The position numbers and the translations under genes are program-made. This document shows, piece after piece, positions 40,089 through 51,016 of a DNA stretch of 64,000 bases. The notes below the pieces were generated by a model. It worked only from the letters and a program-made list of their open reading frames with translations, was not told where the DNA came from and searched no databases. Where the stretch lies: contig NZ_CP033898.1 in assembly GCF_003814005.1 (NCBI RefSeq), positions 124,001 through 188,000 on the forward strand. The letters are read 5' to 3'. This DNA comes from Corynebacterium pseudopelargi (GTDB taxonomy: Bacteria > Actinomycetota > Actinomycetes > Mycobacteriales > Mycobacteriaceae). Positions within the stretch are counted from its first letter, which is position 1. Each line of letters opens with the position of its first letter.

Positions 40089-40900
40089 TTCCCGCACTGG
40101 TTGTAAGCGATATTGACGGCACCTTGCTCGATTCCAATGAGCGGGTGTCTTCGCGCTTGCGTAAGGCTATTGGTTTGCTGGATGGCAAAGCGCAGTTTGC
40201 CCTTGCCACTGGGCGCCCGCCGCGGTGGATTTTCCCGGTGCTTGAGCAATTGCCCATCCGGCCTGTGTGCGTGTGCGCCAATGGTGCGGTGTTATATGAT
40301 TCCGCCGCGGATCGGGTGATCGAGGCAAAGAACTTAAGCTGTGAGGCCATGCGCAGCGTGGTTCGCACGGCGCGGGAAGTATTGCCCGGCGGCTGCAGCA
40401 CTGCCGTGGAGCGCGTTGGGGCTTCCGCCTTTGAGCAGCCCGATGAGCTTTTTGTGGTCACCCCTGAGTACATCCACGCCTGGGATAGCACCGAACACGG
40501 CTGTGTAGAAGAAGCGGAGCTTTTATCCAAGCCTGCGATGAAGCTGCTGCTGCGTTCTGAGCAGCTTTCGGCGGCCAGGATGCACGAGCTCTTGGCGCCG
40601 GTGGTGCCCAAGGATCTTGCGCATATCACCTTTTCTTATGATGGCGGCTTGCTTGAGGTATCTGCCCCTGGTGTGGTCAAGGCTCGCGCGTTGCAGGTTT
40701 TGGCGGCCGATCTTGGTGTGAGCCGCGAGCAGGTCTTGGCTTTTGGCGATATGCCTAATGATATTGAGATGTTGCAGTGGGCAGGCCACGGTGTGGCCAT
40801 GGCGAATGCGCATCCGGACGTGAAAAAGGCGGCCGATGAGGTAACGGCCGCCAATGATGATTTTGGTGTAGCTCGGGTGATCGAGCGGATCTTTAGTTAG
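40085..40900 (+). CDS. HAD-superfamily (Cof-type) phosphatase
   Basis: A 271-residue HAD-IIB hydrolase. The nucleophile motif DIDGTLLDSNERVSSR (Asp9, Asp11) is at the N terminus. LATGRPPRWIF carries motif II. GVVKARALQVLAADLG holds the motif III Lys, and LAFGDMPNDIEMLQWAG is motif IV (about 216-226). Cof-type enzymes dephosphorylate sugar phosphates or cofactors; the substrate is unknown. It is translationally coupled to the acyltransferase, and the tail overlaps the convergent amidase gene by 8 bp. Confidence 0.93.
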   Translation: MIPALVVSDIDGTLLDSNERVSSRLRKAIGLLDGKAQFALATGRPPRWIFPVLEQLPIRPVCVCANGAVLYDSAADRVIEAKNLSCEAMRSVVRTAREVLPGGCSTAVERVGASAFEQPDELFVVTPEYIHAWDSTEHGCVEEAELLSKPAMKLLLRSEQLSAARMHELLAPVVPKDLAHITFSYDGGLLEVSAPGVVKARALQVLAADLGVSREQVLAFGDMPNDIEMLQWAGHGVAMANAHPDVKKAADEVTAANDDFGVARVIERIFS

Positions 40901-42926
40901 TCTGAATATCCACTGCACCGGTTGCGGGGTCGAAGGTGATGTAGCCGTGTTGGAAATCAACGCGGATCAGGCCACCTTCTACGCGGTGTTCCATGTTCAC
41001 CGGCAATCCGAGCGGGCCTGCATCGAAGCCCTGGGCTGCCCATGCATCGCCGATCATGCCCCACAGTGCCTGTGCGCCGGTTTCGGGGGAGGAGACGATG
41101 ATGCCCTTGTCAAAGAGTGCATAGGTGACGTCCTCGCCGGTTTTGGCGGTGTACTTGGTGGTGCCGGAGCGTGGGTTGCCAAGCACGGGGCCTACCTGGG
41201 CTTGGATGTTCTTCCAGGCCTTGGCAATCTCATCGTTATCCGATGCTTTCACGAGCTTTTCGACGATCGCGGGGACGTCGGAAAGCTTCAAGCCTTCAGC
41301 GATCTTGACGTTGCCAAGGGTAGCCAGGTCGAAGTTCTTTGGCTGGTTGCCTTCCTTGAGGTCCAAAGCCAGGCCAAGCAGGGAGTTCAGTGCCTGCTCG
41401 GGGCTCATTGCGGAAAGGGAACGCAGGTAATCCTCAGCGCTTGCGGTGGAGTTCACCGAGGCGGTGCGCTCTGCAGCAGGCTTGGGGGCAGGGGCGTTAT
41501 CGCTGGTCTTGGCTGCTTTTGGGGTAGTGGTGCTCTCGGCCTTGGGGCTTTGAGTCTTCTTTTCTTCAGCCTTGGTATCGCTCGCGCCGGGTGCTACTGC
41601 CTCGGCAACCTTGGTGGCCTCGGAGGCTAGATCGGTGCGGCTCTTGCCGGAGTTGATCTCCTCGTACTTCTTCTTAGCAATGGAGCGGATCGTGCCCATG
41701 GATGCATAGCCTGCGGTGCCGGGGCAGGTGGTGGTGCCAACATCGCGGTGCGCGAAGATATTCGGCAGCGTTACCTGCTGGCCATAGGCGTACTTGGAGT
41801 AGGTGGTGCCCTCAGAGGTGTGCACGCCGGAGCCGGTGGGGTTCAGGTGTGCCACGGCTGCGCGCCAGCCGAGGATATCGCCCACGGCCTTGAGCATCGG
41901 GGCGGAGGGAGCCACGGCTTCGTAGTTGCCCATCATGGACACAGCCCAGGTGTTCTCATTGAAGCCACCTGCGTGTGCGCCCCAGACGTCCTTGTTCAGC
42001 CCGCCGTAGCGGCCCTCGTAGAGGTTGCCGTACTTATCTGCCAGCGACTGGTATCCGATATCGCACCAGCCAAGGGTTTGTGCGTGGTACTGGTAGATGC
42101 CGCGCACGATGCCGGGTGCTTGAGCCTCGGAGTAGTTATTGGAACCTGCGGTGTGGTGCACCACGAGTCCGGCTACGCCATCGAAGTACTCCGGTGTCTG
42201 GCAGCGCATGGATTCATCTGCGCCCCAGCCCTTACGCGAAATCACCTTGGGCATGCCATCGGTATCCGCGGTGAGGTTGATGCCGTTTTCGGGCAGAGTA
42301 GAGCTGCCGCCATCAACAAAGACCACGTCCACGGCGTCTGCCGAGGTAGTCTCTGCCACCGGCTGGATCTTGCCGTAGTTGGTTTGCAGTTCCTTTTGTG
42401 CCTTATCGGCTGCCTTGGCGGCCTTATTCACCTCGGTCTTGGCGGTTTCTGCGATGAGTTCTACACCGCTCATGGCCACCTGCACGGTGTTGGTGGGCTC
42501 GATGTAGATCAGGTCGGTGCCTCGCTTGGAGGAGCTGCCGTTGCCAAAGTTCATCGGCTCGGTGTCGTACCACTCGGACCAGGAGCCATCGGGGCGCTTG
42601 GCGCGCACGAACGCGGCGATGTCCTTTTCGCCCTCCCAGGTCACTGCGAACTGAGAGAAGGTCTGATCGCGGTGGAATTCTTTGACGGTGCGTGGGCCTT
42701 CGCCACCTTGGGCGGCGATGGCGGCGTCGTCGATGACCACGTTGATGCCTTCGGCGAGGCTTTCTGTATCAACGGCTGCGGTGACCGGCGCGATGCCTTC
42801 GCCATCGGTGTTGATCACGTTGGTGGCTTGAAGGCCAACCACGCCGGAAGCGGCCACAGCCAGCGCAGATACTAGCGCGATAACTGGGCGCTTCTTGGCG
42901 GGAATGAGGCGGCGTCGCTGCTGCAC
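40893..42926 (-). CDS. Secreted N-acetylmuramoyl-L-alanine amidase with LGFP repeat
   Basis: Cleaves the amide between muramic acid and the stem peptide. The protein is 677 residues. A signal peptide (about 1-35) is followed by a region with WSEWYDTEP. The PGRP/Amidase_2 domain (about 245-420) has zinc ligands in LVVHHTAGSNNY, HAQTLGWCDIGYQ and FAHRDVGTTTCPG. A Lys/Ala/Thr/Pro-rich linker (about 440-510) leads to a helical region and a C-terminal LGFP-type module (ALWGMIGDAWAAQGFDAGPLGLPVNME), thought to bind the mycolate-arabinogalactan layer. It is a probable cell-separation hydrolase. Confidence 0.93.
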   Translation of the reverse strand: MQQRRRLIPAKKRPVIALVSALAVAASGVVGLQATNVINTDGEGIAPVTAAVDTESLAEGINVVIDDAAIAAQGGEGPRTVKEFHRDQTFSQFAVTWEGEKDIAAFVRAKRPDGSWSEWYDTEPMNFGNGSSSKRGTDLIYIEPTNTVQVAMSGVELIAETAKTEVNKAAKAADKAQKELQTNYGKIQPVAETTSADAVDVVFVDGGSSTLPENGINLTADTDGMPKVISRKGWGADESMRCQTPEYFDGVAGLVVHHTAGSNNYSEAQAPGIVRGIYQYHAQTLGWCDIGYQSLADKYGNLYEGRYGGLNKDVWGAHAGGFNENTWAVSMMGNYEAVAPSAPMLKAVGDILGWRAAVAHLNPTGSGVHTSEGTTYSKYAYGQQVTLPNIFAHRDVGTTTCPGTAGYASMGTIRSIAKKKYEEINSGKSRTDLASEATKVAEAVAPGASDTKAEEKKTQSPKAESTTTPKAAKTSDNAPAPKPAAERTASVNSTASAEDYLRSLSAMSPEQALNSLLGLALDLKEGNQPKNFDLATLGNVKIAEGLKLSDVPAIVEKLVKASDNDEIAKAWKNIQAQVGPVLGNPRSGTTKYTAKTGEDVTYALFDKGIIVSSPETGAQALWGMIGDAWAAQGFDAGPLGLPVNMEHRVEGGLIRVDFQHGYITFDPATGAVDIQTN

Positions 42927-43001
42927 GAAGTTCTCCTTGTGGGGGAATTGTCACGTAACTGGTGTATAGCCTAGAGCATCTAAGTGAAAGAAGAAACTAT
43001 A

Positions 43002-43017
43002 GCGACACATGTGTCGC
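43002..43017. promoter_or_regulatory. 16-bp perfect palindrome between amidase and glf
   Basis: GCGACACATGTGTCGC is a perfect inverted repeat. It lies 76 bp upstream of the amidase start and 95 bp upstream of glf, in a divergent control region of two envelope genes. It has no T-tract, so a dimeric regulator site is more likely than a terminator. Confidence 0.6.
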
Positions 43018-43027
43018 GTGTGAATAG

Positions 43028-44275
<1,248 letters not shown>

Positions 44276-44288
44276 GTTCAAGGCTTGC

Positions 44289-44322
44289 AACGGCACTGAG
44301 AATTTCTTCACAGTGCCGTTTT
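44289..44322 (+). terminator. Terminator after glf
   Basis: AACGGCACTG and CAGTGCCGTT form a 10-bp perfect stem with a 12-nt loop, followed by TTG. It begins 14 bp after the glf stop. Confidence 0.85.
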
Positions 44323-44427
44323 GCTGAGCAGCCACAATGCTAATTGAGCAGCAAAATCAACTAGGTGGCAAACGGTTGCGCTAGTAGTTTCGGAGGTGTT
44401 CGAACTTCTCCTTTTGAAAGGAACACC

Positions 44428-45786
44428 ATGAAGCTAGGTTGGCTGGCAGCCCCTCCTGCCGCCCCGCGCAAAAGTAAAGAAGCCATCGAGGCGAGCTACC
44501 CGCGCCTGCGCGTCCAGGTATTCTTTGGCATCTTCATCGGTTACGCCGGGTTCTACCTGATCCGCAACAATGTCTCGCTGATTGCACCGCTGCTTCTCGA
44601 CGACACCGGCATTGACAAAGTAGGCGTTGGCATTATCGCCAACGCCGTTCTTTTTGCCTATGGCCTTTCTAAATTCTTCTCGGCCATGATCTCCGACCAG
44701 GCCAATGCGCGCTACTTCATGCCGCTTGGCCTTGCACTTTCGGCAGTGATGAATCTGCTGATTGCCAATGTCTCTTATCTTTCTGCATCAGTAGGCATCT
44801 TTGCCACCGCCATGTTTATCAACGGCTGGTTCCAAGGCATGGGCTGGCCGCCGTGCGGGCGAGTGCTGGTGCACTGGTATTCCACCAATGAACGCGGCTC
44901 TATTACCTCGCTGTGGAATACCGCCCACAACGTAGGCGGCGCAGCACTACCGGCGCTGGTCGGCGTGGGCTTGGCGCAGTTCCCAGATCAATGGCAGGTA
45001 GCATTCTGGCTTCCCGCCGTCGTGGCGCTCCTGGTGGCCTTGATCGGTTTCCTTTTGGTGCGCGACACCCCAGAATCTCAAGGCCTGCCGCCAATCGAGG
45101 AATACCGCCAAGATCCTGCCAAGGTGGAAGCCGCCGACGATGGCTTGACCACCTCGCAGCGAGTATTCCGCCACGTTTTGACCAACAAGACCATCGTGAT
45201 GCTGGCCATTGCGAACGTCTTTGTTTACGCGCTTCGCTACGGCGTGCTCAACTGGGTCACCGTGTTTTTGGCCGAAAAACACGGCGCAGAAATTTCGAAG
45301 GGCCTTGTGGGCTTTGCTGCCTTCGAGCTCGCTGGCATCGTGGGCACCATTGCCTGCGGTGTGCTTTCAGACAAAGTATTCAAAGGCTATCGCTCGGGTG
45401 CCGGCATGCTCTTCATGCTCGCTGCGGGCCTGAGCATCGGCGTGTACTGGCTGCTGCCTGTGGGCACTCCCATGTGGCTGCTGATCTTCTTTGTCGCGCT
45501 CATCGGCGGCACCATCTATGGTCCGGTCATGCTCATCGGCCTGCAGGCCATCGACCTATCGCCGCACAATGTGGCCGGCACCGCTGCTGGTTTTACCGGC
45601 CTATTTGGCTACCTGCTTGGCGCCACGCTCGCCTCTACCGGTGTGGGCGTGCTGGTGCAGCACTTCGGATGGAACGTCACCTTCATGGTGTTCATCGCCT
45701 TTGCCGTGCTCACCGTGGTGCTCTTCGCGCTGATCGGCAGGCAGGAGCGCGCTTTGATGCAGCGCGTGCGCGCGTCGAAAAGCTAA
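44428..45786 (+). CDS. Organophosphate:phosphate antiporter (GlpT/UhpT family)
   Basis: A 452-residue MFS protein with 12 membrane helices and OPA-family features: RVQVFFGIFIGYAGFYLIRNN (the Y-Arg-Asn segment), VLFAYGLSKFFSAMISDQ (about 75), MFINGWFQGMGWPPCGRVLVHWYS (about 135) and FFVALIGGTIYGPVMLIG. It probably imports glycerol-3-phosphate or another organophosphate in exchange for phosphate. GAAAGGA precedes ATG 44428 by 6 nt. It follows the glf terminator, so it is transcribed separately, and it is not an arabinogalactan gene. Confidence 0.92.
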   Translation: MKLGWLAAPPAAPRKSKEAIEASYPRLRVQVFFGIFIGYAGFYLIRNNVSLIAPLLLDDTGIDKVGVGIIANAVLFAYGLSKFFSAMISDQANARYFMPLGLALSAVMNLLIANVSYLSASVGIFATAMFINGWFQGMGWPPCGRVLVHWYSTNERGSITSLWNTAHNVGGAALPALVGVGLAQFPDQWQVAFWLPAVVALLVALIGFLLVRDTPESQGLPPIEEYRQDPAKVEAADDGLTTSQRVFRHVLTNKTIVMLAIANVFVYALRYGVLNWVTVFLAEKHGAEISKGLVGFAAFELAGIVGTIACGVLSDKVFKGYRSGAGMLFMLAAGLSIGVYWLLPVGTPMWLLIFFVALIGGTIYGPVMLIGLQAIDLSPHNVAGTAAGFTGLFGYLLGATLASTGVGVLVQHFGWNVTFMVFIAFAVLTVVLFALIGRQERALMQRVRASKS

Positions 45787-45808
45787 AAAGGCGTGATTTA
45801 CTAAGGGT

Positions 45809-47152
45809 GTGAAGCAAAACCCCTATCCCGTACCAAAGCAATACCCCACCTATCACCTGCAGCCGCCCAAAAAGCCCAGCGTAGGAAGGATCTACGCGCT
45901 GCTCGATAGCACCTTTGTGGCCATTGGTCTGCTGCTGGTGTTTTGGTATGTGGTGTTGCTGCTGCTTTCTGGCCTGGAGTTTTCCTGGCGCAGCATCGTG
46001 CTACTGCTGGGGTTTTGGTTCACCCTGACCTACCTGGCGCTGCCGCGAATGCACCAGCTTTTTACCACGGTGTATATCCCCGATTATTTTATGGCGCGCA
46101 CGAAAACCGGCGACGGTGTGCTGGGAGATCCGGTGAACCTGGCGCTTCGCGGCAAGGAGGCGGATATTCACGCCGCCATGCACCGAGCCAATTGGGTAAA
46201 AGCCGATCCCATTACGCTGCGTTCCTCGCTGGGCATCATTCTTAGCTCGCTCAAGCGCACCTCCTATCCCGCGGCGCCGGTATCGAATCTCTACCTTTTT
46301 GGCCGCAAGCACGACTTTGCCTACCAACAAGAAGTAGATGGCAACGCCTCCCAGCGCCACCACATTCGCTTTTGGCGCGTGCCTGAAGGCTGGGAGCTGC
46401 CCGGAGAAAAGAAGGTGCAGTGGCTTGCTGCTGGCACCTATGACAGGGCAGTGGGGCTTTCTACCCTTACTTGGCAGATCACCCACAAAATTGATGCCAA
46501 TACAGATGCCGAAAGAGATTATGTGATCAACTCGGTGCGCTTTGAAGATCCCGACACTGCCGTGGAAGTGATTGAGAATTTCTCCACTGCCTATCACGAT
46601 AAAAACGGCGGCGGCGATGCCGTGCATACCGACGGCAACCTGCCCATCCTCGATCTAAGCGGCGCTGCGCAACGTGCAAAAGACGCCGGTGTTGATACCG
46701 GCCAAAGCAGCACGCTGGTGCACCTGGATAATCAAAAACTGGATAAGAAGCTGGATAAGGAAATCCCGCCGCTGCAGCTTGGCTTTGTGGGCTTGGCGGT
46801 GGCCAGCAAGCTGGCAGTTTTGCTGCTCGCCGTGGGGTTATTGGTGTTTGTCCATGATGATCCTGAGGTGCGCTCGGCGCTTTCGGGTGCACTTGGCGCC
46901 ATTGGTATTACCGTGCTGCAGGTCGTGCTGTATGTGCTGACGGTGCGCAGAAAACGTTGGGCACGATTAATCTTTTTAATTATCGCCTCGGTGGGCGCGA
47001 TCGGGGAGATGTGGCGCATTAGCCTTGCAGATCACCCCGGCATTTTTGCCTACCTTAGCGTGGGCTTTTCGGTTCTTGTGGTGCTTGCCTTGAGTGCGCC
47101 TGCCGTGCGCGCTTGGGTGTTTGCGCTGCGTCGTCGTTCGGGAGTGCAATGA
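45809..47152 (+). CDS. Membrane protein with LssY C-terminal domain
   Basis: A 447-residue protein: a Pro-rich head, two N-terminal membrane helices (about 33-54, 61-80), a large soluble LssY_C region (about 90-300) and three or four C-terminal helices (about 325-440). The soluble part carries the family's PVNLALRG, AMHRANWVKADPITLRSS and LFGRKHDFAYQQEVDGNASQRHHIRFWRVP-like segments. LssY domains often accompany PAP2 phosphatases; function is unknown. It overlaps the next lipoprotein by 4 bp (ATGA), so the two are coupled. AAGGG lies close to the GTG at 45809. Confidence 0.85.
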   Translation: MKQNPYPVPKQYPTYHLQPPKKPSVGRIYALLDSTFVAIGLLLVFWYVVLLLLSGLEFSWRSIVLLLGFWFTLTYLALPRMHQLFTTVYIPDYFMARTKTGDGVLGDPVNLALRGKEADIHAAMHRANWVKADPITLRSSLGIILSSLKRTSYPAAPVSNLYLFGRKHDFAYQQEVDGNASQRHHIRFWRVPEGWELPGEKKVQWLAAGTYDRAVGLSTLTWQITHKIDANTDAERDYVINSVRFEDPDTAVEVIENFSTAYHDKNGGGDAVHTDGNLPILDLSGAAQRAKDAGVDTGQSSTLVHLDNQKLDKKLDKEIPPLQLGFVGLAVASKLAVLLLAVGLLVFVHDDPEVRSALSGALGAIGITVLQVVLYVLTVRRKRWARLIFLIIASVGAIGEMWRISLADHPGIFAYLSVGFSVLVVLALSAPAVRAWVFALRRRSGVQ

Positions 47153-47673
47153 AAAACTATCTTGGCCTGATCTGTGCCGCAGCGCTGCTTGTTGCTTGTG
47201 GCACCCAAGAAACTTCGGATGTGGCCTCATCTTCTTCTTCTCCATCTTCTACCTCTGAGGCGCCGGCGTGTAGCACGCAGCGGAATCCTTTTTGGGGCGT
47301 GCGCCCCTTGCCGCTTGCGAGCAATCCTTCGATCACCTTCGACTTCACCATCACCGAGGATCACTTTGATGCCTGCGAGCCCTTAAGTTGGTCGGTGCTG
47401 GCGGGCATTGCAGGGGCGGATTTTAGAAAAGCGGTGGTGTTTTTCCAGCACGGTGAGATCGTGACTGAGCCAGAGCCTTTGCTTTTAGGTTCGATGGAGG
47501 ATGTGCAGCGCATTGATCCAAGCACCGTGGTGATTCATTATCGCGGCGGCGAGGCAGCCACTTTTACGCTTGATGGAAAGGCGTTAGTGCTAGAAAACAA
47601 TACGCTTGCCCAAGACGCCATTTTCTCGGCTCCAAAATTGGACTTAAGCCAGTTCAAAGAACAAAAATCCTAG
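47149..47673 (+). CDS. LppP/LprE-family lipoprotein
   Basis: A 174-residue secreted lipoprotein. The signal peptide ends with the lipobox LLVAC (Cys17), then a Ser-rich linker (SSSSSPSSTSEAP). The domain has the LppP/LprE features FDACEPLSWSVL, VVFFQHGEIV and VIHYRGGEAATFTLDGKALV. The family is of unknown function in Corynebacteriales. It is translationally coupled to the upstream LssY-type gene, which suggests a shared envelope role. Confidence 0.85.
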   Translation: MKNYLGLICAAALLVACGTQETSDVASSSSSPSSTSEAPACSTQRNPFWGVRPLPLASNPSITFDFTITEDHFDACEPLSWSVLAGIAGADFRKAVVFFQHGEIVTEPEPLLLGSMEDVQRIDPSTVVIHYRGGEAATFTLDGKALVLENNTLAQDAIFSAPKLDLSQFKEQKS

Positions 47674-47799
47674 ATTTCCGAGGTGTTACATTAGCGAGAC
47701 AAAATAGCCCCAAAATAGGGTAGTGGCGGAGAGCCTTTCTTTGTTGCTTTAACAGCAAGCCTATTGTTGTTAATCAGATCAAGAAAGGCAGGTTCACTC

Positions 47800-48960
47800 A
47801 TGAAGCAGCACAAAGGTACGCGCAAAGCCCTTGGAATCCTCCTCGCCACAGGCATCGCCTTTGGCGGCACCCTTGCACCGGCATACGCCGAGCCAAACCC
47901 CGCGGGCTATGTTCGCGAATACAACACCTACCCCGGCCAGGTATCCGGCATGGTGGCCCCCAACGCAGCAGTAAGTGATGGACACTTCGCTTCCGTGGAT
48001 GGCACCCAGATCTACTTCAAAAAGAATCTCGTGCCAGGCGCCAAAGCCACCGTCGCACTCATTCACGGCCTGGCAGAAAACCAAGAGCGCTACGACTACA
48101 TCACCTACCGGCTCAATATGGCCGGCTACAACGTCTACCGCCTCGATCACCGTGGCCACGGCCGTTCCGCCGAGCCCTATAACAATGTGCGCAAGAACTT
48201 GATTAATAACTTCGAGCTGGTCGATTCCGACATGAAGCAGCTCGTAGATATGGCCCGCGCCGAGCAGCCGGGCAAGCTGTACATGATGGGCCACTCCATG
48301 GGCGCTATGGCCGCACAGTATTACGCGGTTAACCACCCCGGCGATATCGACGGCCTGGTGACCAATGGTGGCGGCGTGCCCGCCAACCTCTACGGCTCGA
48401 ATGATCTCCAGCCCGAGTACATCCACGCCGATGGCCAGTCCGCCCTGAGCCTGCTGGATCCATTCACCCAAAAAGAGCAGCGTCCCTTGGAGCCTTTCGA
48501 CGCCCTCCTTGGGGTCAATCTCAACGGCGCACTCAATAGCGTTGGCATGGATGTCAGCCAACTGCCCGGTGTCGCACCACACGAATCCCCGGCTGCGCTG
48601 CAGCAGATGGAAATTCCCAATGCCTTCAAAATCGGCGTGGTCAGCGATCCCGATGTTCGCAACCAATTGGCCAATGATCCGCTGAACTCCAAGGTGGTGA
48701 ACATGTCCACCGGCCTGCAGATCGTCGAGGCACTGCTGTACACCGGCCAGCACGCCAAGAACTATCAAGGCCCCACCTTGATCATGCACGGCGATACCGA
48801 TGGATTGGTGCCCTATCCCATGGACATCAACTGGTACAACGCCGTGGGTAGCAGCGATAAGCAGATGATTCTGTGGAAAGACATGATGCACGAGACCATG
48901 AATGAGCCCGCTCGTGATCAGGTGATCGACCGCGCCATTGCTTGGCTCGACGCCCACTAA
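47800..48960 (+). CDS. Secreted alpha/beta hydrolase (monoacylglycerol-lipase-like)
   Basis: A 386-residue secreted enzyme. The signal peptide (about 1-29, ending PAYA) is followed by a hydrolase fold: ALIHGLAENQERYDYITYRL (oxyanion region), DHRGHGRS, the nucleophile in MGHSMGAMAAQYY (about 164), Asp in MHGDTDGLVPY (about 333) and His in KDMMHETMNEP (about 365). This is the pattern of bacterial monoacylglycerol lipases or esterases. AGAAAGGC lies about 12 nt before ATG 47800. It has its own upstream region of 126 bp and lies just before glfT2. Confidence 0.92.
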   Translation: MKQHKGTRKALGILLATGIAFGGTLAPAYAEPNPAGYVREYNTYPGQVSGMVAPNAAVSDGHFASVDGTQIYFKKNLVPGAKATVALIHGLAENQERYDYITYRLNMAGYNVYRLDHRGHGRSAEPYNNVRKNLINNFELVDSDMKQLVDMARAEQPGKLYMMGHSMGAMAAQYYAVNHPGDIDGLVTNGGGVPANLYGSNDLQPEYIHADGQSALSLLDPFTQKEQRPLEPFDALLGVNLNGALNSVGMDVSQLPGVAPHESPAALQQMEIPNAFKIGVVSDPDVRNQLANDPLNSKVVNMSTGLQIVEALLYTGQHAKNYQGPTLIMHGDTDGLVPYPMDINWYNAVGSSDKQMILWKDMMHETMNEPARDQVIDRAIAWLDAH

Positions 48961-49096
48961 CCCCACACCCACTAAGCCGGGTGCAGCAAAAGCACTTGGC
49001 ATCTTTCCTGACCTTCCCCGAAGCGTCACTCCCAGCAGGCTGAAGAAAGCGAGTAGCCTGATTGGGTAAGTTTTCGCCAAAAGGGAAGGTCATTTT

Positions 49097-51016
49097 ATGG
49101 ACGCGAAACTGCAGCGCTTCCTGCTGCCAAAGGCCGGCGAGCCTTATGACGTTCGCATGCTCTACCTCATCGAATCGGAGCACAACCAAACCCGCTCTCG
49201 CTGGACGGACCGCAATAGCATTAGCATCCCGGCCGGCAATGAGGTGAGCTTCCAGACCTACTTCAACGCCTTCCCCGCAAGCTACTGGCGCCGCTGGTCG
49301 CAGCTTTCCTCCGTGATCCTGCGCGTAGAGGTAGAAGGCACCGCCCGCGTGGACGTGTTCCGCTCGAAGATCGACGCCTCCAGGCTTTCCGTCGCAGGCG
49401 ATGTCGTGAGCGATGGCACCTTAGAATTCGAGCTTTCGCTCAAACAATTCGAAGATGGCGGCTGGCTCTGGTTCGAAGTCACCGCCGATACCGACTCCAC
49501 CATCACCGCCGGCTGGTACGCACCGCACGCCCCCAAGGCCCAGATCATGCCCGATGGCACCGAAGTTGGGCCATTCGAAGCCCGCGCCACCATCGGCATC
49601 CCCACCTTCAACCGCCCAGCCGATGCGGTAGCTGCACTCGAAGCCTTGGCAAGTGACCCGGAAGTAGATGCGGTGATCGACGCAATTATCATGCCCGACC
49701 AGGGCGATAAGCACCCCGCAGATGAACCCGGCTACCAGGAAGTCACCGAACACTTCAAGGATCGTTTCTTTGAATTCCGCCAGGGCAACCTCGGCGGCTC
49801 CGGTGGCTACTCGCGCATCATGTATGAAGCGCTGGGCCAGAACACCCCGGATTCTCCCTACATCCTGTACATGGATGACGATATCCAAATCGAGCCCGAC
49901 TCCATCCTGCGCGCACTGCAGGCTGCCCGCTACGCCAAGCACCCCATGCTCATCGGCGGCCAAATGCTGAACCTGCAAGAACGCAGCCACCTTCACACCA
50001 TGGGTGAGGTGATCGACCGCGGCAGCTTCATGTGGACCGCCGCGCCGCATACCCACTATGACCACGACTTCGCAGCCAATCCCTTGAAGAACCGCTGGCC
50101 GCAGAACCCGGACTTTGATGTGCGCGATATGCACCGCCGCATCGACGTCGATTACAACGGCTGGTGGATGTGCACCATCCCTCGTGTGGTGGCCCAAACC
50201 ATTGGCCAACCGCTGCCGCTGTTTATCAAGTGGGACGATGGCGAATATGGCCTGCGAGCAGGCAAGGCAGGCTTCCCCACCGCATCGTGGCCGGGCATTG
50301 CCATCTGGCACATGGCCTGGAGCGATAAGGACGATGCGATCGACTGGCAGGCCTACTTCCACCTGCGCAACCGCCTGATCGTGGCGGCACTGCAGCACGA
50401 TGGCGATACCAAGGGCCTGATCCGCTCCATGCAAAAGGCCACGGCAAAGCACCTGGTGTGCATGGAATACTCCACGGTGGCCATTCAAAACGAGGCCATG
50501 AAGGACTTCCTGGCAGGCCCAGATCATCTCTTCGATATCCTCGAAACCTCGCTGCCGCGCATTAATGCCATGCGCAAGGAATTCAGCGACGCCCAGGTGA
50601 TCCCCTCTGCCAGCGAGCTGCCCAAACCCTCTGGCGCGCCGGGAGTGCCAACCACCTGGACCATCAATGGGCCACTGGCTGGTGCAAAGAAGGCCGTGTG
50701 GTTGGCCAAGAGCCTCAAGCACACGCTGAGCAAGGAAAACCGTGAGCACCACGAGGTGCCGCAGGCAAACCTGGCTCCCATCAATGCCCGCTGGTTCTCG
50801 CTTGGACAATTGGATTCCGCCACCGTGACCACCGCCGATGGTTCGGGTGTGGTCTTTCGTAAACGCGACCGCAAGCTTGCCAAGGAGCTGCTGCAGGAGT
50901 CGATGAAGCTGCAAAAGCAGGTGGCCGAAGAATTTGATCGCCTGCGTGGCGAGTACCGTGCGGCCCACGATCACCTCACCAGCCGTGAGGCGTGGAGCGA
51001 GGTGTTCGATGCGTGA
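49097..51016 (+). CDS. glfT2: Galactofuranosyltransferase GlfT2
   Basis: Polymerises the galactan of arabinogalactan from UDP-galactofuranose at the cytoplasmic face. The 639 residues carry an N-terminal beta-rich domain (about 1-150), a GT-A domain with GIPTFNRPADAVAAL and the metal-binding acidic motif LYMDDDIQIEPDS (about 257), WDDGEYGLRAGKAG (about 377, catalytic acidic residues) and a helical C-terminal tail. AAGGGAAGG precedes the ATG. The PAP2 gene starts inside its last codons (8-bp overlap), and ubiA follows, the conserved order glfT2-PAP2-ubiA. Confidence 0.96.
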   Translation: MDAKLQRFLLPKAGEPYDVRMLYLIESEHNQTRSRWTDRNSISIPAGNEVSFQTYFNAFPASYWRRWSQLSSVILRVEVEGTARVDVFRSKIDASRLSVAGDVVSDGTLEFELSLKQFEDGGWLWFEVTADTDSTITAGWYAPHAPKAQIMPDGTEVGPFEARATIGIPTFNRPADAVAALEALASDPEVDAVIDAIIMPDQGDKHPADEPGYQEVTEHFKDRFFEFRQGNLGGSGGYSRIMYEALGQNTPDSPYILYMDDDIQIEPDSILRALQAARYAKHPMLIGGQMLNLQERSHLHTMGEVIDRGSFMWTAAPHTHYDHDFAANPLKNRWPQNPDFDVRDMHRRIDVDYNGWWMCTIPRVVAQTIGQPLPLFIKWDDGEYGLRAGKAGFPTASWPGIAIWHMAWSDKDDAIDWQAYFHLRNRLIVAALQHDGDTKGLIRSMQKATAKHLVCMEYSTVAIQNEAMKDFLAGPDHLFDILETSLPRINAMRKEFSDAQVIPSASELPKPSGAPGVPTTWTINGPLAGAKKAVWLAKSLKHTLSKENREHHEVPQANLAPINARWFSLGQLDSATVTTADGSGVVFRKRDRKLAKELLQESMKLQKQVAEEFDRLRGEYRAAHDHLTSREAWSEVFDA

